Shown in pieces: positions 34,820 to 41,795 of a DNA stretch of 64,000 bases (position 1 is the first letter of the stretch; every line of letters begins with the position of its first letter). The notes under the pieces are model-generated. The model was not told the DNA's origin. It did not search any database and saw only the letters and a program-made list of their open reading frames with translations. A program made the translations under genes and the position numbers. Origin of the DNA: Bacillus sp. UNC438CL73TsuS30 (lineage in GTDB: Bacteria; Bacillota; Bacilli; Bacillales; Cytobacillaceae). Location of the stretch: the NCBI RefSeq assembly GCF_000482325.1, contig NZ_KI535297.1, positions 1 to 64,000 of the forward strand, read 5' to 3'.

Positions 34820-35674
34820 ATGCATTCAATTGAGAAAATAGGTAAGCGCTTTTGGTATATCACTCCAATTTCTGAGACGGACAGGCCCATTCTTGGGATG
34901 GTGGTTGGGGATCACAAGACATTGATGATTGATGCAGGTAACTCCGAAAACCATGCCCAATATTTTTTAGCAGAACTTTCAAAAAGGCAAGTCCCAAATC
35001 CTGATATAGTCGTTCTAACACACTGGCATTGGGATCATATCTTCGGCCTTCCAGCATTAACAAATACAGTATCTTTTTCCTCCAAAGAAACAAAAGAGGA
35101 AATGGAGAAATTCATTCATCTTTCATGGTCGGATGAGGCGATAGATGCAAGGGTGGAGGAAGGAACAGAGATTGAATTTTGTGCGAAGGCAATTAAGCAG
35201 GAATACACTGACCACCGAGATATCACCATTGTCCTACCCGATGTAGTTTTTGAAAATCAAGTGGAGATAGACCTTGGAGGAGTAACCTGTATAGTTCAGC
35301 AGGTTGGAGGTGATCACGCCTCAGATTCTGTCATCGTGTATATCAAAGAAGAAAAGATTTTATTTTTAGGCGACTGCATTTATCCCGATATTTTTTCGGA
35401 AAAAGAAAACTATACAATCAAGGAAACACTTCAACTTTTAGATAGATTAGAAACATTTGATGCAGATACATATGTCCTTTCCCATTGGAAGCCGATTTCA
35501 AAAGAGGAATTTAATCAGGAAGTTACCTTGCTAAGAACGATTGCAAGAATTACTGATACTTATAGCGGGGATCAACAGAAAATACAAGTCGAATATGAGA
35601 AATACGTAAAGAGAGAACTTACAGAAGATGAAATGGTAACAATCACCGATTTTGTGAATGGATATCAAATGTAA
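34820..35674 (+). CDS. MBL-fold metallo-hydrolase
   Basis: A 284-aa metallo-beta-lactamase-fold enzyme. The metal site motif is THWHWDHIFG (His68, His70, Asp72, His73). Further ligands are likely in VGGDHASD, FLGDCIYP and LSHWKP. The first His pair is spaced H-x-H-x-D-H as required for a binuclear zinc site. The substrate is not predictable from sequence; lactonases, thioesterases and glyoxalase II share the fold. Start ATG behind AAAGGGGG. Confidence 0.88.
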   Translation: MHSIEKIGKRFWYITPISETDRPILGMVVGDHKTLMIDAGNSENHAQYFLAELSKRQVPNPDIVVLTHWHWDHIFGLPALTNTVSFSSKETKEEMEKFIHLSWSDEAIDARVEEGTEIEFCAKAIKQEYTDHRDITIVLPDVVFENQVEIDLGGVTCIVQQVGGDHASDSVIVYIKEEKILFLGDCIYPDIFSEKENYTIKETLQLLDRLETFDADTYVLSHWKPISKEEFNQEVTLLRTIARITDTYSGDQQKIQVEYEKYVKRELTEDEMVTITDFVNGYQM

Positions 35675-35685
35675 AGTTCAGAATG

Positions 35686-35714
35686 GAAGCACCGACCTTT
35701 GGTGCTTCTTTTTC
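35686..35714 (+). terminator. terminator after the MBL gene
   Basis: GAAGCACC-GACCTTT-GGTGCTTC followed by TTTTT. Confidence 0.85.
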
Positions 35715-35796
35715 TGTAAACGGAGAGAAGGTTGTGACAAGTTTTCTTTTAAATTATGTCTACATATGTAACAATAGAATGTAACTTAAGGTAAGG

Positions 35797-37005
35797 ATGG
35801 AGATCATGGGATCAGAAGTGAGTGTAAAGGTGAAGGCATCGTTCGTTAACAAGTATAAGGAAGGTTATCCCCTTATATCGAAACAAGTGATTAATAACGC
35901 ATCTGATTTAATAGAAGAGGGTATGTTGATTAACCTTGTTGATGAAGAACATACATTTATAGGAAAAGGTTATTACGGTAAGCAAAACAAAGGGTATGGC
36001 TGGGTGCTTACTCATAATAAGGATGAAAAGATTGACCAATTGTTTTTTGAAAGAAAGATTAGGGCTGCATTAGACAAAAGAAAATCGTTTTTTAAAGATC
36101 AAGAAACGACCGCCTTTCGAGTATTTAATGCTGAAGGTGATGGAATCGGCGGCTTAACCATCGATTATTTCGATGGCTATTACTTAATCAATTGGTACAG
36201 TCGAGGGATTTATACGTATAAAGACCATGTGCTTGCAACACTTAAGAATCTAGTTGAATATAAAGCAATTTACCAGAAGAAGCGCTTTAATATTGAGGGA
36301 AAATATATCGAAGAAGATGGATTTGTGGATGGAGAAAGAGGACAGTTTCCTATTATTGTCAAAGAAAATGGGGTTAATTTAGCTGTCTACTTAAACGAAG
36401 AAGCAATGGTAGGTGTTTTTCTTGATCAACGCGATGTGAGGAGAACAATTCGTGATAAGTACGCTAAAGGAAAGACTGTATTAAATACCTTTTCGTATAC
36501 CGGGGCATTTTCTATTTTTGCCGCAATGGGTGGTGCTGCAAAAACTACCAGTGTTGACTTGGCTAATCGTAGTTTACCGAAGACGATTGAGCAGTTCAGT
36601 GTGAACGGAATTGATTATGAAGCCCACGATATTATTGTGGAAGATGTTTTTCATTATTTTAAATATGCTGGTAAGAAAAAGCTAACCTTTGACATGGTAA
36701 TCCTTGACCCTCCTAGTTTTGCAAGGTCTAAGAAATTTACCTTTAGTGCAGAAAAGGATTATAAAAATCTCCTGAAAGAAGCGATTGCGATTACAGAGAA
36801 TAATGGGGTAATTGTCGCTTCGACAAATTGTGCTGCGTTTGACATGAAAAAATTCAAAGGTTTTATTGATGCTGCATTTAAGGAGAGCAACAGGAAATAC
36901 CGCATAGAAGAGGAATTTTCATTACCACAGGACTTTAAAACAATTAAGCAATTTAAGGAAGGAAACTACCTTAAAGTTGTGTTTATTAAAAAGCTTAATG
37001 GCTAG
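35797..37005 (+). CDS. class I SAM-dependent rRNA methyltransferase (RlmI-like)
   Basis: A 402-aa protein with an N-terminal PUA-like domain (~1-75), a middle domain (NAEGDGIGGLTIDYFDGYY, typical of RlmI/YwbD relatives) and a C-terminal Rossmann methyltransferase. The latter has VLNTFSYTGAFSIFAA (motif I), SVDLANRS and the catalytic-loop motif ILDPPSFARS. E. coli RlmI makes m5C1962 in 23S rRNA; target equivalence is inferred. Note the missing typical active-site Cys motif, replaced here by ASTNCAAF near the C-terminus. The ATG at 35806 is an alternative start. Confidence 0.85.
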   Translation: MEIMGSEVSVKVKASFVNKYKEGYPLISKQVINNASDLIEEGMLINLVDEEHTFIGKGYYGKQNKGYGWVLTHNKDEKIDQLFFERKIRAALDKRKSFFKDQETTAFRVFNAEGDGIGGLTIDYFDGYYLINWYSRGIYTYKDHVLATLKNLVEYKAIYQKKRFNIEGKYIEEDGFVDGERGQFPIIVKENGVNLAVYLNEEAMVGVFLDQRDVRRTIRDKYAKGKTVLNTFSYTGAFSIFAAMGGAAKTTSVDLANRSLPKTIEQFSVNGIDYEAHDIIVEDVFHYFKYAGKKKLTFDMVILDPPSFARSKKFTFSAEKDYKNLLKEAIAITENNGVIVASTNCAAFDMKKFKGFIDAAFKESNRKYRIEEEFSLPQDFKTIKQFKEGNYLKVVFIKKLNG

Positions 37006-37027
37006 AGGAATAAGTTAAAGGTAATGA

Positions 37028-37076
37028 ACTGCACCTCAATTTTGGATGTTATCCAATAATTGTAGGTGCAGTTTTT
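37028..37076 (+). terminator. terminator after the methyltransferase
   Basis: AACTGCACCT / AGGTGCAGTT with an inner paired segment, followed by TTT. Confidence 0.8.
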
Positions 37077-37225
37077 GATATGTCTTAATTTATGGCTGAT
37101 GTATAAAAAGTATGTTGTAATAATTGTCCTATTTTGTTGCATTAAAGCACCCGATTGTTGTATCTCAACATTGTTTAGATTTAATTAAATAAATGACAGA
37201 TACCTAATGGGAAACCTCTTCAAAA

Positions 37226-37564
37226 TCAAGATAAGGTTAGGACCTCATATTTTGAGGCTAATTCAATAAAATGGTCCATCCCGCTGATTTTCCCAGCTAC
37301 AAGGTTATCATTTAGCTCATAAAAGTCTACACATGTTTTACACGCAAGAACGTCAACACCCTTTTCTTCCAGTTCTTTTAATTGGAGAGAAACAAGCGAG
37401 TTTTCTGTTAGTGTAAACACACCTCGGTTCATACAAAAAACAGCCGCAGGCAGTTCTTCCTTTTGCTTAAGAATTGTAAAGAAGGTTTCTAATATTCCTT
37501 CACCTAGTCCTGGTTCTCCTTTGCCAAGCTGATCTGAAGAGAGTAAAATGACTTTGTTTTTCAA
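37226..37564 (-). CDS. DsrE-family sulfurtransferase-like protein (YedF C-terminal type)
   Basis: A 112-aa DsrE/DsrF-like protein. It matches the C-terminal domain of 'selenium metabolism YedF' proteins: VILLSSDQLGKGEPGLGEGIL, FCMNRGVFTL, and a Cys pair in LACKTCVDFYELND (Cys75, Cys78 from the start used here). I choose the TTG at 37564 with GAGGTGA at good spacing; a GTG three codons upstream lies on that site. It lies on the same strand 190 nt after the yedF selenoprotein candidate, separated by a hairpin, so it is part of the locus but may be separately transcribed. Confidence 0.78.
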   Translation of the reverse strand: MKNKVILLSSDQLGKGEPGLGEGILETFFTILKQKEELPAAVFCMNRGVFTLTENSLVSLQLKELEEKGVDVLACKTCVDFYELNDNLVAGKISGMDHFIELASKYEVLTLS

Positions 37565-37677
37565 TTTCTTCACCTCATTGATTTAATACCACTATGTTAG
37601 CATATTTAATTAGGGAATAACTACCTTTTCTATTCCATGGTGTAATAGCTTCGGTGCCGTTTCTTAATTATAAAAAT

Positions 37678-37720
37678 AAGTAACGGTGGCAGACTTTTTT
37701 CGTGTCTGCCACCGTTACTT
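37678..37720. terminator. long hairpin between yedF and the dsrE-like gene
   Basis: Perfect 17-nt arms (AAGTAACGGTGGCAGAC and complement) around a 9-nt loop. T-rich sequence on both outer sides makes it a possible bidirectional terminator for yedF. Its CGGTGGCAGAC arm also resembles intergenic repeat elements. Confidence 0.6.
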
Positions 37721-37754
37721 TTTAAAGGAAGAGATCGCTTTTGTAAACGGTCTG

Positions 37755-38000
37755 CTATTTTACTACCTTAATATAAAAATAGATATCCTGCCCGACTCTT
37801 TGCGGCTCTTTCAGAAGCTGATAGCCATGTTTGACGGCTTCTTCAGGAACACTTCGAAAGGATTGCGGACAATCTGCGATAACTTGTAAGACTTCCCCGA
37901 TTTTCATGGTTTTAAGCGCATCCAGCGCAAATATGACAGGGTACGGTCATGGCTCGCCGCGAATATCAAGCGTGTAGTTGACATCCATTACCTGGGACAT
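37755..38000 (-). CDS. yedF: YedF/TusA-family protein, candidate selenoprotein (in-frame UGA = Sec18)
   Basis: An 81-residue frame from ATG 38000 (AAAGGAGG eight bases upstream) to TAG 37755, with one in-frame TGA at 37949-37947. Residues 9-21 read YTLDIRGEP-U-PYP: the TGA replaces the Cys of the CPxP motif, the sulfur-carrying residue of TusA/YedF/SirA proteins. After it the frame continues with full family similarity (KTMKIGEVLQVIADCPQS; EEAVKHGYQLL), like E. coli YedF. A SECIS-like hairpin lies 22 nt after the TGA. The ribosome-binding site lies inside the yedE 3' end, so the two are translationally coupled. If Sec is inserted, this is a selenol-based chalcogen carrier acting with YedE. 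The alternative is a nonsense mutation. No selA/B/C/D is in this window. Confidence 0.72.
37911..37931 (-). promoter_or_regulatory. candidate bacterial SECIS element
   Basis: On the minus strand TTT-GCGC-TGGAT-GCGC-TT-AAA. Stem GCGC/GCGC (37928-37925 with 37919-37916), flanked by TTT/AAA with a two-base bulge; 5-nt loop UGGAU with G at loop position 2. The loop begins 22 nt after the UGA (bacterial SECIS rule: about 16-37 nt, G in the first two loop bases). The stem is short, so this is suggestive only. Confidence 0.5.
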
Positions 38001-38003
38001 GTA

Positions 38004-39233
38004 TTAAGCCTCCTTTGTAACGTGAGAAACCCGCTCCGTTTTTTGATATTGGATTCCTTTTCCGTAACGGAACCGCTTTTGCCACCAATTTGATAGGAAG
38101 AACCAAACAGCAAGCATGGCCAGTGTTCCGAATAGTGCTCCCATTGGTCCCCATTGTTCGATTAAGTTCACTTTTGGCCAATTTTCCACAAGTGCATGAT
38201 AGATGCCAAGATGATCCCAGCCATAGGCAAGAGCTGTAGCGCCTACGATATTACCTACGCCTACCACCCAGAATAACAATTGGCCTTCCATTGCACGATA
38301 CATCATGCCAGTCTCACAGCCACCGGCAAGTACAATGCCAAACCCGAACAGGAGTCCGCCAATAGCCGTGCTAGGAGCAGCCATTTTGATTAGGGCGACT
38401 GAGCCGTTTTGAATATAGATAAAAGTTACGATAACACTAATCATCATCCCAACGGAAATCGCCTTGGACATTACAGCCCGTCCGCTGACCCATAAGTCAC
38501 GGAAAGCAGAAGTGAAACAAATTTGCCCGCGTTCAATTAGAATCCCGAATAGGGCTCCTGCTATACAGGCAACCGCCAGAAGTGATTTGCCTGTTGCGAA
38601 AAAGTAAAGAATAACTGCAAGATACAGACAGGCAAAAATAAGACCAAGCACAGGTTGTATATTCCTCTTTTTTACATTTGAGGTGATAACTGGGCTCATC
38701 GACCCTTTCATCAGGGTCGGTTTTCCACGCCACCATTTGGTATTTACAACCTTAACGCCAAAGTAGGTTCCAATGGCAGTAGTCAACATAAAAATCCAAG
38801 AATGGAATGAGAACTGAGGCACACCCGTAAAAAAGGCAGCCAAGTTGCATCCTAGGGCAAGGCGTGCGCCAAACCCTGCGATGATCCCTCCCATAAAACC
38901 TTGTACTATACGCCGCTTTTGTTTGGGTACGCGAATTTTAAAACTATTGCTTAGTAGAATCATAATCAGTGCGCCAACGAGCATCCCAATGACAATCCAC
39001 CCATCGGTCCGACTGAGGGGAGTCCCCTTGATGCCCACCAGTTGAAAATACGCCCATTGCGACACATCAACACCGAACCATTGTAAGATATGCCCACCTA
39101 ACCTGGTGAATTCCCCCGTAACTGCCCAAACTGTACCTGTAATTCCAAAGTACAATGCACTGACAAGACCTGCAATACTGATGGCTATGTAGGGATTCCA
39201 ATATTCCTTGAAAACTTTCCGATAAAGATTCAT
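38004..39233 (-). CDS. yedE: YedE/YeeE-family membrane transporter (selenium-metabolism type)
   Basis: A 409-aa membrane protein with about ten helices, strongly like E. coli YedE: YFGITGTVWAVTGEFTRLGG, FGARLALGCNLAAFFTGVPQFS, ILIERGQICFTSAFRDLWVSGR and LAGGCETGMMYRAMEGQ. Conserved Cys129, Cys239 and Cys306 match the transport cysteines of the YeeE/TsuA thiosulfate family. YedE (FdhT) genes track with selenium use in genomes; the substrate may be a selenium or sulfur compound. Start ATG 39233 behind GGAGGAGATAGG; the frame is open further up, through a leader hairpin. It is followed 3 nt later by yedF. Confidence 0.88.
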   Translation of the reverse strand: MNLYRKVFKEYWNPYIAISIAGLVSALYFGITGTVWAVTGEFTRLGGHILQWFGVDVSQWAYFQLVGIKGTPLSRTDGWIVIGMLVGALIMILLSNSFKIRVPKQKRRIVQGFMGGIIAGFGARLALGCNLAAFFTGVPQFSFHSWIFMLTTAIGTYFGVKVVNTKWWRGKPTLMKGSMSPVITSNVKKRNIQPVLGLIFACLYLAVILYFFATGKSLLAVACIAGALFGILIERGQICFTSAFRDLWVSGRAVMSKAISVGMMISVIVTFIYIQNGSVALIKMAAPSTAIGGLLFGFGIVLAGGCETGMMYRAMEGQLLFWVVGVGNIVGATALAYGWDHLGIYHALVENWPKVNLIEQWGPMGALFGTLAMLAVWFFLSNWWQKRFRYGKGIQYQKTERVSHVTKEA

Positions 39234-39307
39234 TAACCTATCTCCTCCTTTTTGGTCAATAACATGAGAATCGTCCTTATGAAATTGTCCAATCATGCTG
39301 ATGCATA

Positions 39308-39336
39308 CAAAAATGCCCGGAGATATCCAGGGCATT
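39308..39336 (-). terminator. leader hairpin/terminator upstream of yedE
   Basis: On the minus strand AATGCCC-TGGATATCTCC-GGGCATT followed by TTTG, ~75 nt before the yedE start and downstream of a plausible promoter (TTGCGT 39388-39383, 18-nt spacer, TATATT 39364-39359). It could attenuate yedE transcription. Confidence 0.45.
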
Positions 39337-39390
39337 CTGAGGGTTTCATTTATACATTAATATAACGGTCATTTTGACTATTACGCAATT

Positions 39391-39521
39391 CGAAATATCG
39401 ATAAGATAGATTTATAAGTATCGAAAGAATAGATAGTTGGGGCGAGGGGCTGTAATGGTAGAAAAAATGGTATGATGGGATTAATTCGATTTATCGATTT
39501 TATCAATCACTATTTATCGAT
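39391..39521. promoter_or_regulatory. repeated ATCGAT-type operator region (yedE / lysR divergent promoter)
   Basis: ATCGAT or a near variant occurs at 39397-39402, 39420-39425 (ATCGAA), 39493-39498 and 39516-39521. Longer matches such as TTTATCGATT occur twice 23 nt apart. The AT-palindromic sites lie between divergent yedE and its LysR gene, as expected for LysR binding. The 328-bp gap 39234-39561 holds nothing else apart from the leader hairpin. Confidence 0.45.
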
Positions 39522-39561
39522 TAATTAAATACAAATAGGTCTAAACAGAGGGGATGATCCA

Positions 39562-40437
39562 ATGGATTTACACCAGCTTTTTGTCTTTACAAAGGTAGTC
39601 GAGCATAAAAGCTTTTCTAAGGCAGCAGAGGATATCTTCTTGAGTCAATCAACGGTAAGTTCACATATAAAAGCATTAGAAAGAACTTTGAATATGAGAC
39701 TGTTTGATCGGGTCGGGCGGGAGATTATCCTTACGCCTTATGGGAGCCGTTTGTATCAATGGGCATTAAAATTACTTTTTTTAAAGGATGAAGCCATGCT
39801 CGACTTAAAAGAAGGGATGAATGAATTGAAGGGAATGATACGGGTTGCGGCAAGTTCTGTTCCAGGGCAATTTATTCTTCCAAAAATGATCAAGGACTTT
39901 AGAGATCAATATGCGAATGTGGTGTTTCAAATTGAACAATCTTCTTCAAAGGTTGTGATCGATAAAGTGCTAAATGGTACGGTTGATGTGGGATTATTAG
40001 GTGGGAAATTTGAAAATGATAAACTTTGTTATTCTCGACTGTTTAAAGAAAAACTGGTCCTCATTACTTCAAATCAAACAAAGATTAAAGGACCAGTCAC
40101 GATTCAGGAACTTGTGAAATATCCCTTTATTATGAGAAAATCCGGATCAGGAACACATGCTATGGTCGAGAAATTATTAAAAAAAAAAAAAATCTCTAAA
40201 GAACAAATGAACATCATTGCCTATACAGAAAGCGGTCAGACATTAATTCAGTTTGTAATGGCTGACATTGGCATTGCCATTATTTCAGAAATAGCCGCTA
40301 AAGAATATGCAAAAAAACAATTACTTAAAATGCATGAAATAGATGGCTTCGATGATGAAAGATATTTTTATCTTGTTTATAACAAGTATAAAACACTGTC
40401 GCTGCTTTCCAGATTATTTATTGAGAATGTTAAATAG
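39562..40437 (+). CDS. LysR family regulator, selenium-metabolism-associated type
   Basis: A 291-aa LysR regulator: HTH at 1-60 (FTKVVEHKSFSKAAEDIFLSQ) and a CysB-like effector domain from ~88 (GMIRVAASSVPGQFILPKMI). The effector domain includes FIMRKSGSGTHAMVEKLL, a motif of CysB/CysL-like and selenium-associated LysR proteins. Divergent from yedE, so probably its regulator. A run of 14 A (40179-40192) encodes four lysines and could slip. Start ATG behind AGAGGGG. Confidence 0.85.
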   Translation: MDLHQLFVFTKVVEHKSFSKAAEDIFLSQSTVSSHIKALERTLNMRLFDRVGREIILTPYGSRLYQWALKLLFLKDEAMLDLKEGMNELKGMIRVAASSVPGQFILPKMIKDFRDQYANVVFQIEQSSSKVVIDKVLNGTVDVGLLGGKFENDKLCYSRLFKEKLVLITSNQTKIKGPVTIQELVKYPFIMRKSGSGTHAMVEKLLKKKKISKEQMNIIAYTESGQTLIQFVMADIGIAIISEIAAKEYAKKQLLKMHEIDGFDDERYFYLVYNKYKTLSLLSRLFIENVK

Positions 40438-40511
40438 ATGCTTGAGTCATGATCAGAAAAATTCAAAGCATAAGTAAATGATTATAATTAGTGATCTTTC
40501 TCTCAATGTAA

Positions 40512-40568
40512 TTGACATTGAGAGGATATTTAATTATTATATGTTTAAATGTTTAAACATTTGAACAT
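40512..40568 (+). promoter_or_regulatory. promoter with ArsR-type palindromic operator
   Basis: TTGACA (40512-40517), a 17-nt spacer, TATTAT (40535-40540), directly followed by a 28-bp near-perfect palindrome (40541-40568: ATGTTTAAATGTTT / AAACATTTGAACAT, one mismatch pair). A second perfect 10-bp inverted repeat (CTCTCAATGT / ACATTGAGAG, 40500-40524) overlaps the -35. The operon encodes an ArsR repressor, so this is its likely operator. Confidence 0.7.
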
Positions 40569-40618
40569 AACTAATCTATTTTTTAAATAAAATACAAACC
40601 ATTTGGAGGAACGAGTGA

Positions 40619-41383
40619 GTGAATAGGACAGCATTAATTACTGGAGCTACAAGCGGCTTAGGATATGAGTTCGTAAAACTGTTTGCTGCTGACGGATACA
40701 ATCTTGTTCTAGTTGCAAGAAATCAACAAAAATTAGAAGAAATCAAACATACCTTTACCCATATAGAAGTTACAGTCATTGCTAAAGACCTAAGCTTACC
40801 TGGAGCAGCTAATGAAGTTTTTCAAGAAGTTGAAAAAAAGGGAATTCATATCGATGCTCTGATTAACAACGCTGGCTTTGGATTAATGGGGAACTTCGAT
40901 GACCTAAACCTTCAAAAGCAATCAAAGATGATTCAACTAAATATTACAGCATTAACAGAATTAACCTATTATTTTCTGCCAAGTTTAAAACAACGGAATA
41001 AGGGGAGAATCCTGAATGTCGCCAGTACAGCCGCATTTCAGCCGGGGCCATTAATGGCTGTCTATTACGCCTCAAAGGCATTTGTTCTTTCCTTTTCAGA
41101 AGCACTTGTGGAAGAGTTAAAAGGAAGCAGCGTTACGGTTACAACTCTATGCCCTGGTGCCACAAAGACCAATTTTGGTTCTGTTGCCAGTGTGGAAGGA
41201 ACAAAAATGTTCAGTCGGGCCATGTCCTCAAAAATAGTAGCTCAACAAGGTTACCAGGCAATGATGCGAGGGAAACGGGTAATTATTACAGGTGGATTAA
41301 ATAAAGCTGGTGCACTTGCAGCAAAGTTTTTGCCAAGGAGCCTGGGAGCAAAAATTGCGATGTATGTCGCTGGTGAAAAGTAA
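40619..41383 (+). CDS. SDR family oxidoreductase (DltE-like)
   Basis: A 254-aa short-chain dehydrogenase with TGATSGLG, NNAGFG, Ser136 and YYASK (Tyr149, Lys153). The C-terminal region (KMFSRAMSSKIVAQQGYQAMMRGKRVI) fits the DltE/YqjQ-like subfamily of unknown substrate. The start is GTG at 40619 behind GGAGGA. The ArsR gene begins 16 nt after the stop and the two share the promoter/operator at 40512, so the SDR is probably repressed by ArsR. Confidence 0.88.
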   Translation: MNRTALITGATSGLGYEFVKLFAADGYNLVLVARNQQKLEEIKHTFTHIEVTVIAKDLSLPGAANEVFQEVEKKGIHIDALINNAGFGLMGNFDDLNLQKQSKMIQLNITALTELTYYFLPSLKQRNKGRILNVASTAAFQPGPLMAVYYASKAFVLSFSEALVEELKGSSVTVTTLCPGATKTNFGSVASVEGTKMFSRAMSSKIVAQQGYQAMMRGKRVIITGGLNKAGALAAKFLPRSLGAKIAMYVAGEK

Positions 41384-41399
41384 GGGGGCTCTTGGAGTT

Positions 41400-41705
41400 A
41401 TGACAAAACAAGCGATTGATGTTTTTAGGGCGTGTATTCCGTTATTTAACACGTTAAGTGACCCGGCAAGGCAGGATATTATTCTTTTGCTGGCAGAACA
41501 AGAACCGTTAAGTGTAAATGAAATTGCTGAACATTCCAGTTTATCGAGACCAGCGATTTCTCACCATTTAAAAATCATGCGGGATCTCCAACTCGTTAAA
41601 ATTGAACAAAAAGGAACTCAGCGTTATTATTCACTTTCTTTAAATCAAAGTATAGAGCAATTGAAGGAGTTAATTGAAATAGTCGAGAGTGAATGTATTC
41701 TTTAA
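41400..41705 (+). CDS. ArsR family transcriptional repressor
   Basis: A 101-aa ArsR/SmtB winged-helix protein: IPLFNTLSDPARQDIILLLAEQ, SVNEIAEHSSLSRPAISHHLKIM (recognition helix) and a wing with EQKGTQRYYSL. It lacks the ELCVCDL metal-binding cysteines, so it is more like the SdpR-type metal-independent members. Start ATG at 41400 with TTGGAG very close; a longer upstream frame overlaps the SDR and is not used. It probably represses its own operon through the 28-bp palindrome. Confidence 0.87.
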   Translation: MTKQAIDVFRACIPLFNTLSDPARQDIILLLAEQEPLSVNEIAEHSSLSRPAISHHLKIMRDLQLVKIEQKGTQRYYSLSLNQSIEQLKELIEIVESECIL

Positions 41706-41795
41706 AGTGTAAAATGGTTCTGTTTCATTTATTGCCTGGATGAAGGACATTTCACGGGTATCCCAAGATTTGTCCTTCATATCCCAGATTCACCA

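Noticed and set aside
35806..37005. Alternative start ATG 35806 for the RlmI-like methyltransferase
   Set aside because: The possible GGAG is only 3 nt from this ATG, too close; 35797 was kept, though the difference is three residues.
37755..38000. yedF as a simple pseudogene with a nonsense mutation
   Set aside because: Considered, but the TGA is the only disruption, falls on the redox Cys, the RBS and remaining frame are intact, and a SECIS-like loop follows. Kept as a candidate selenoprotein instead.
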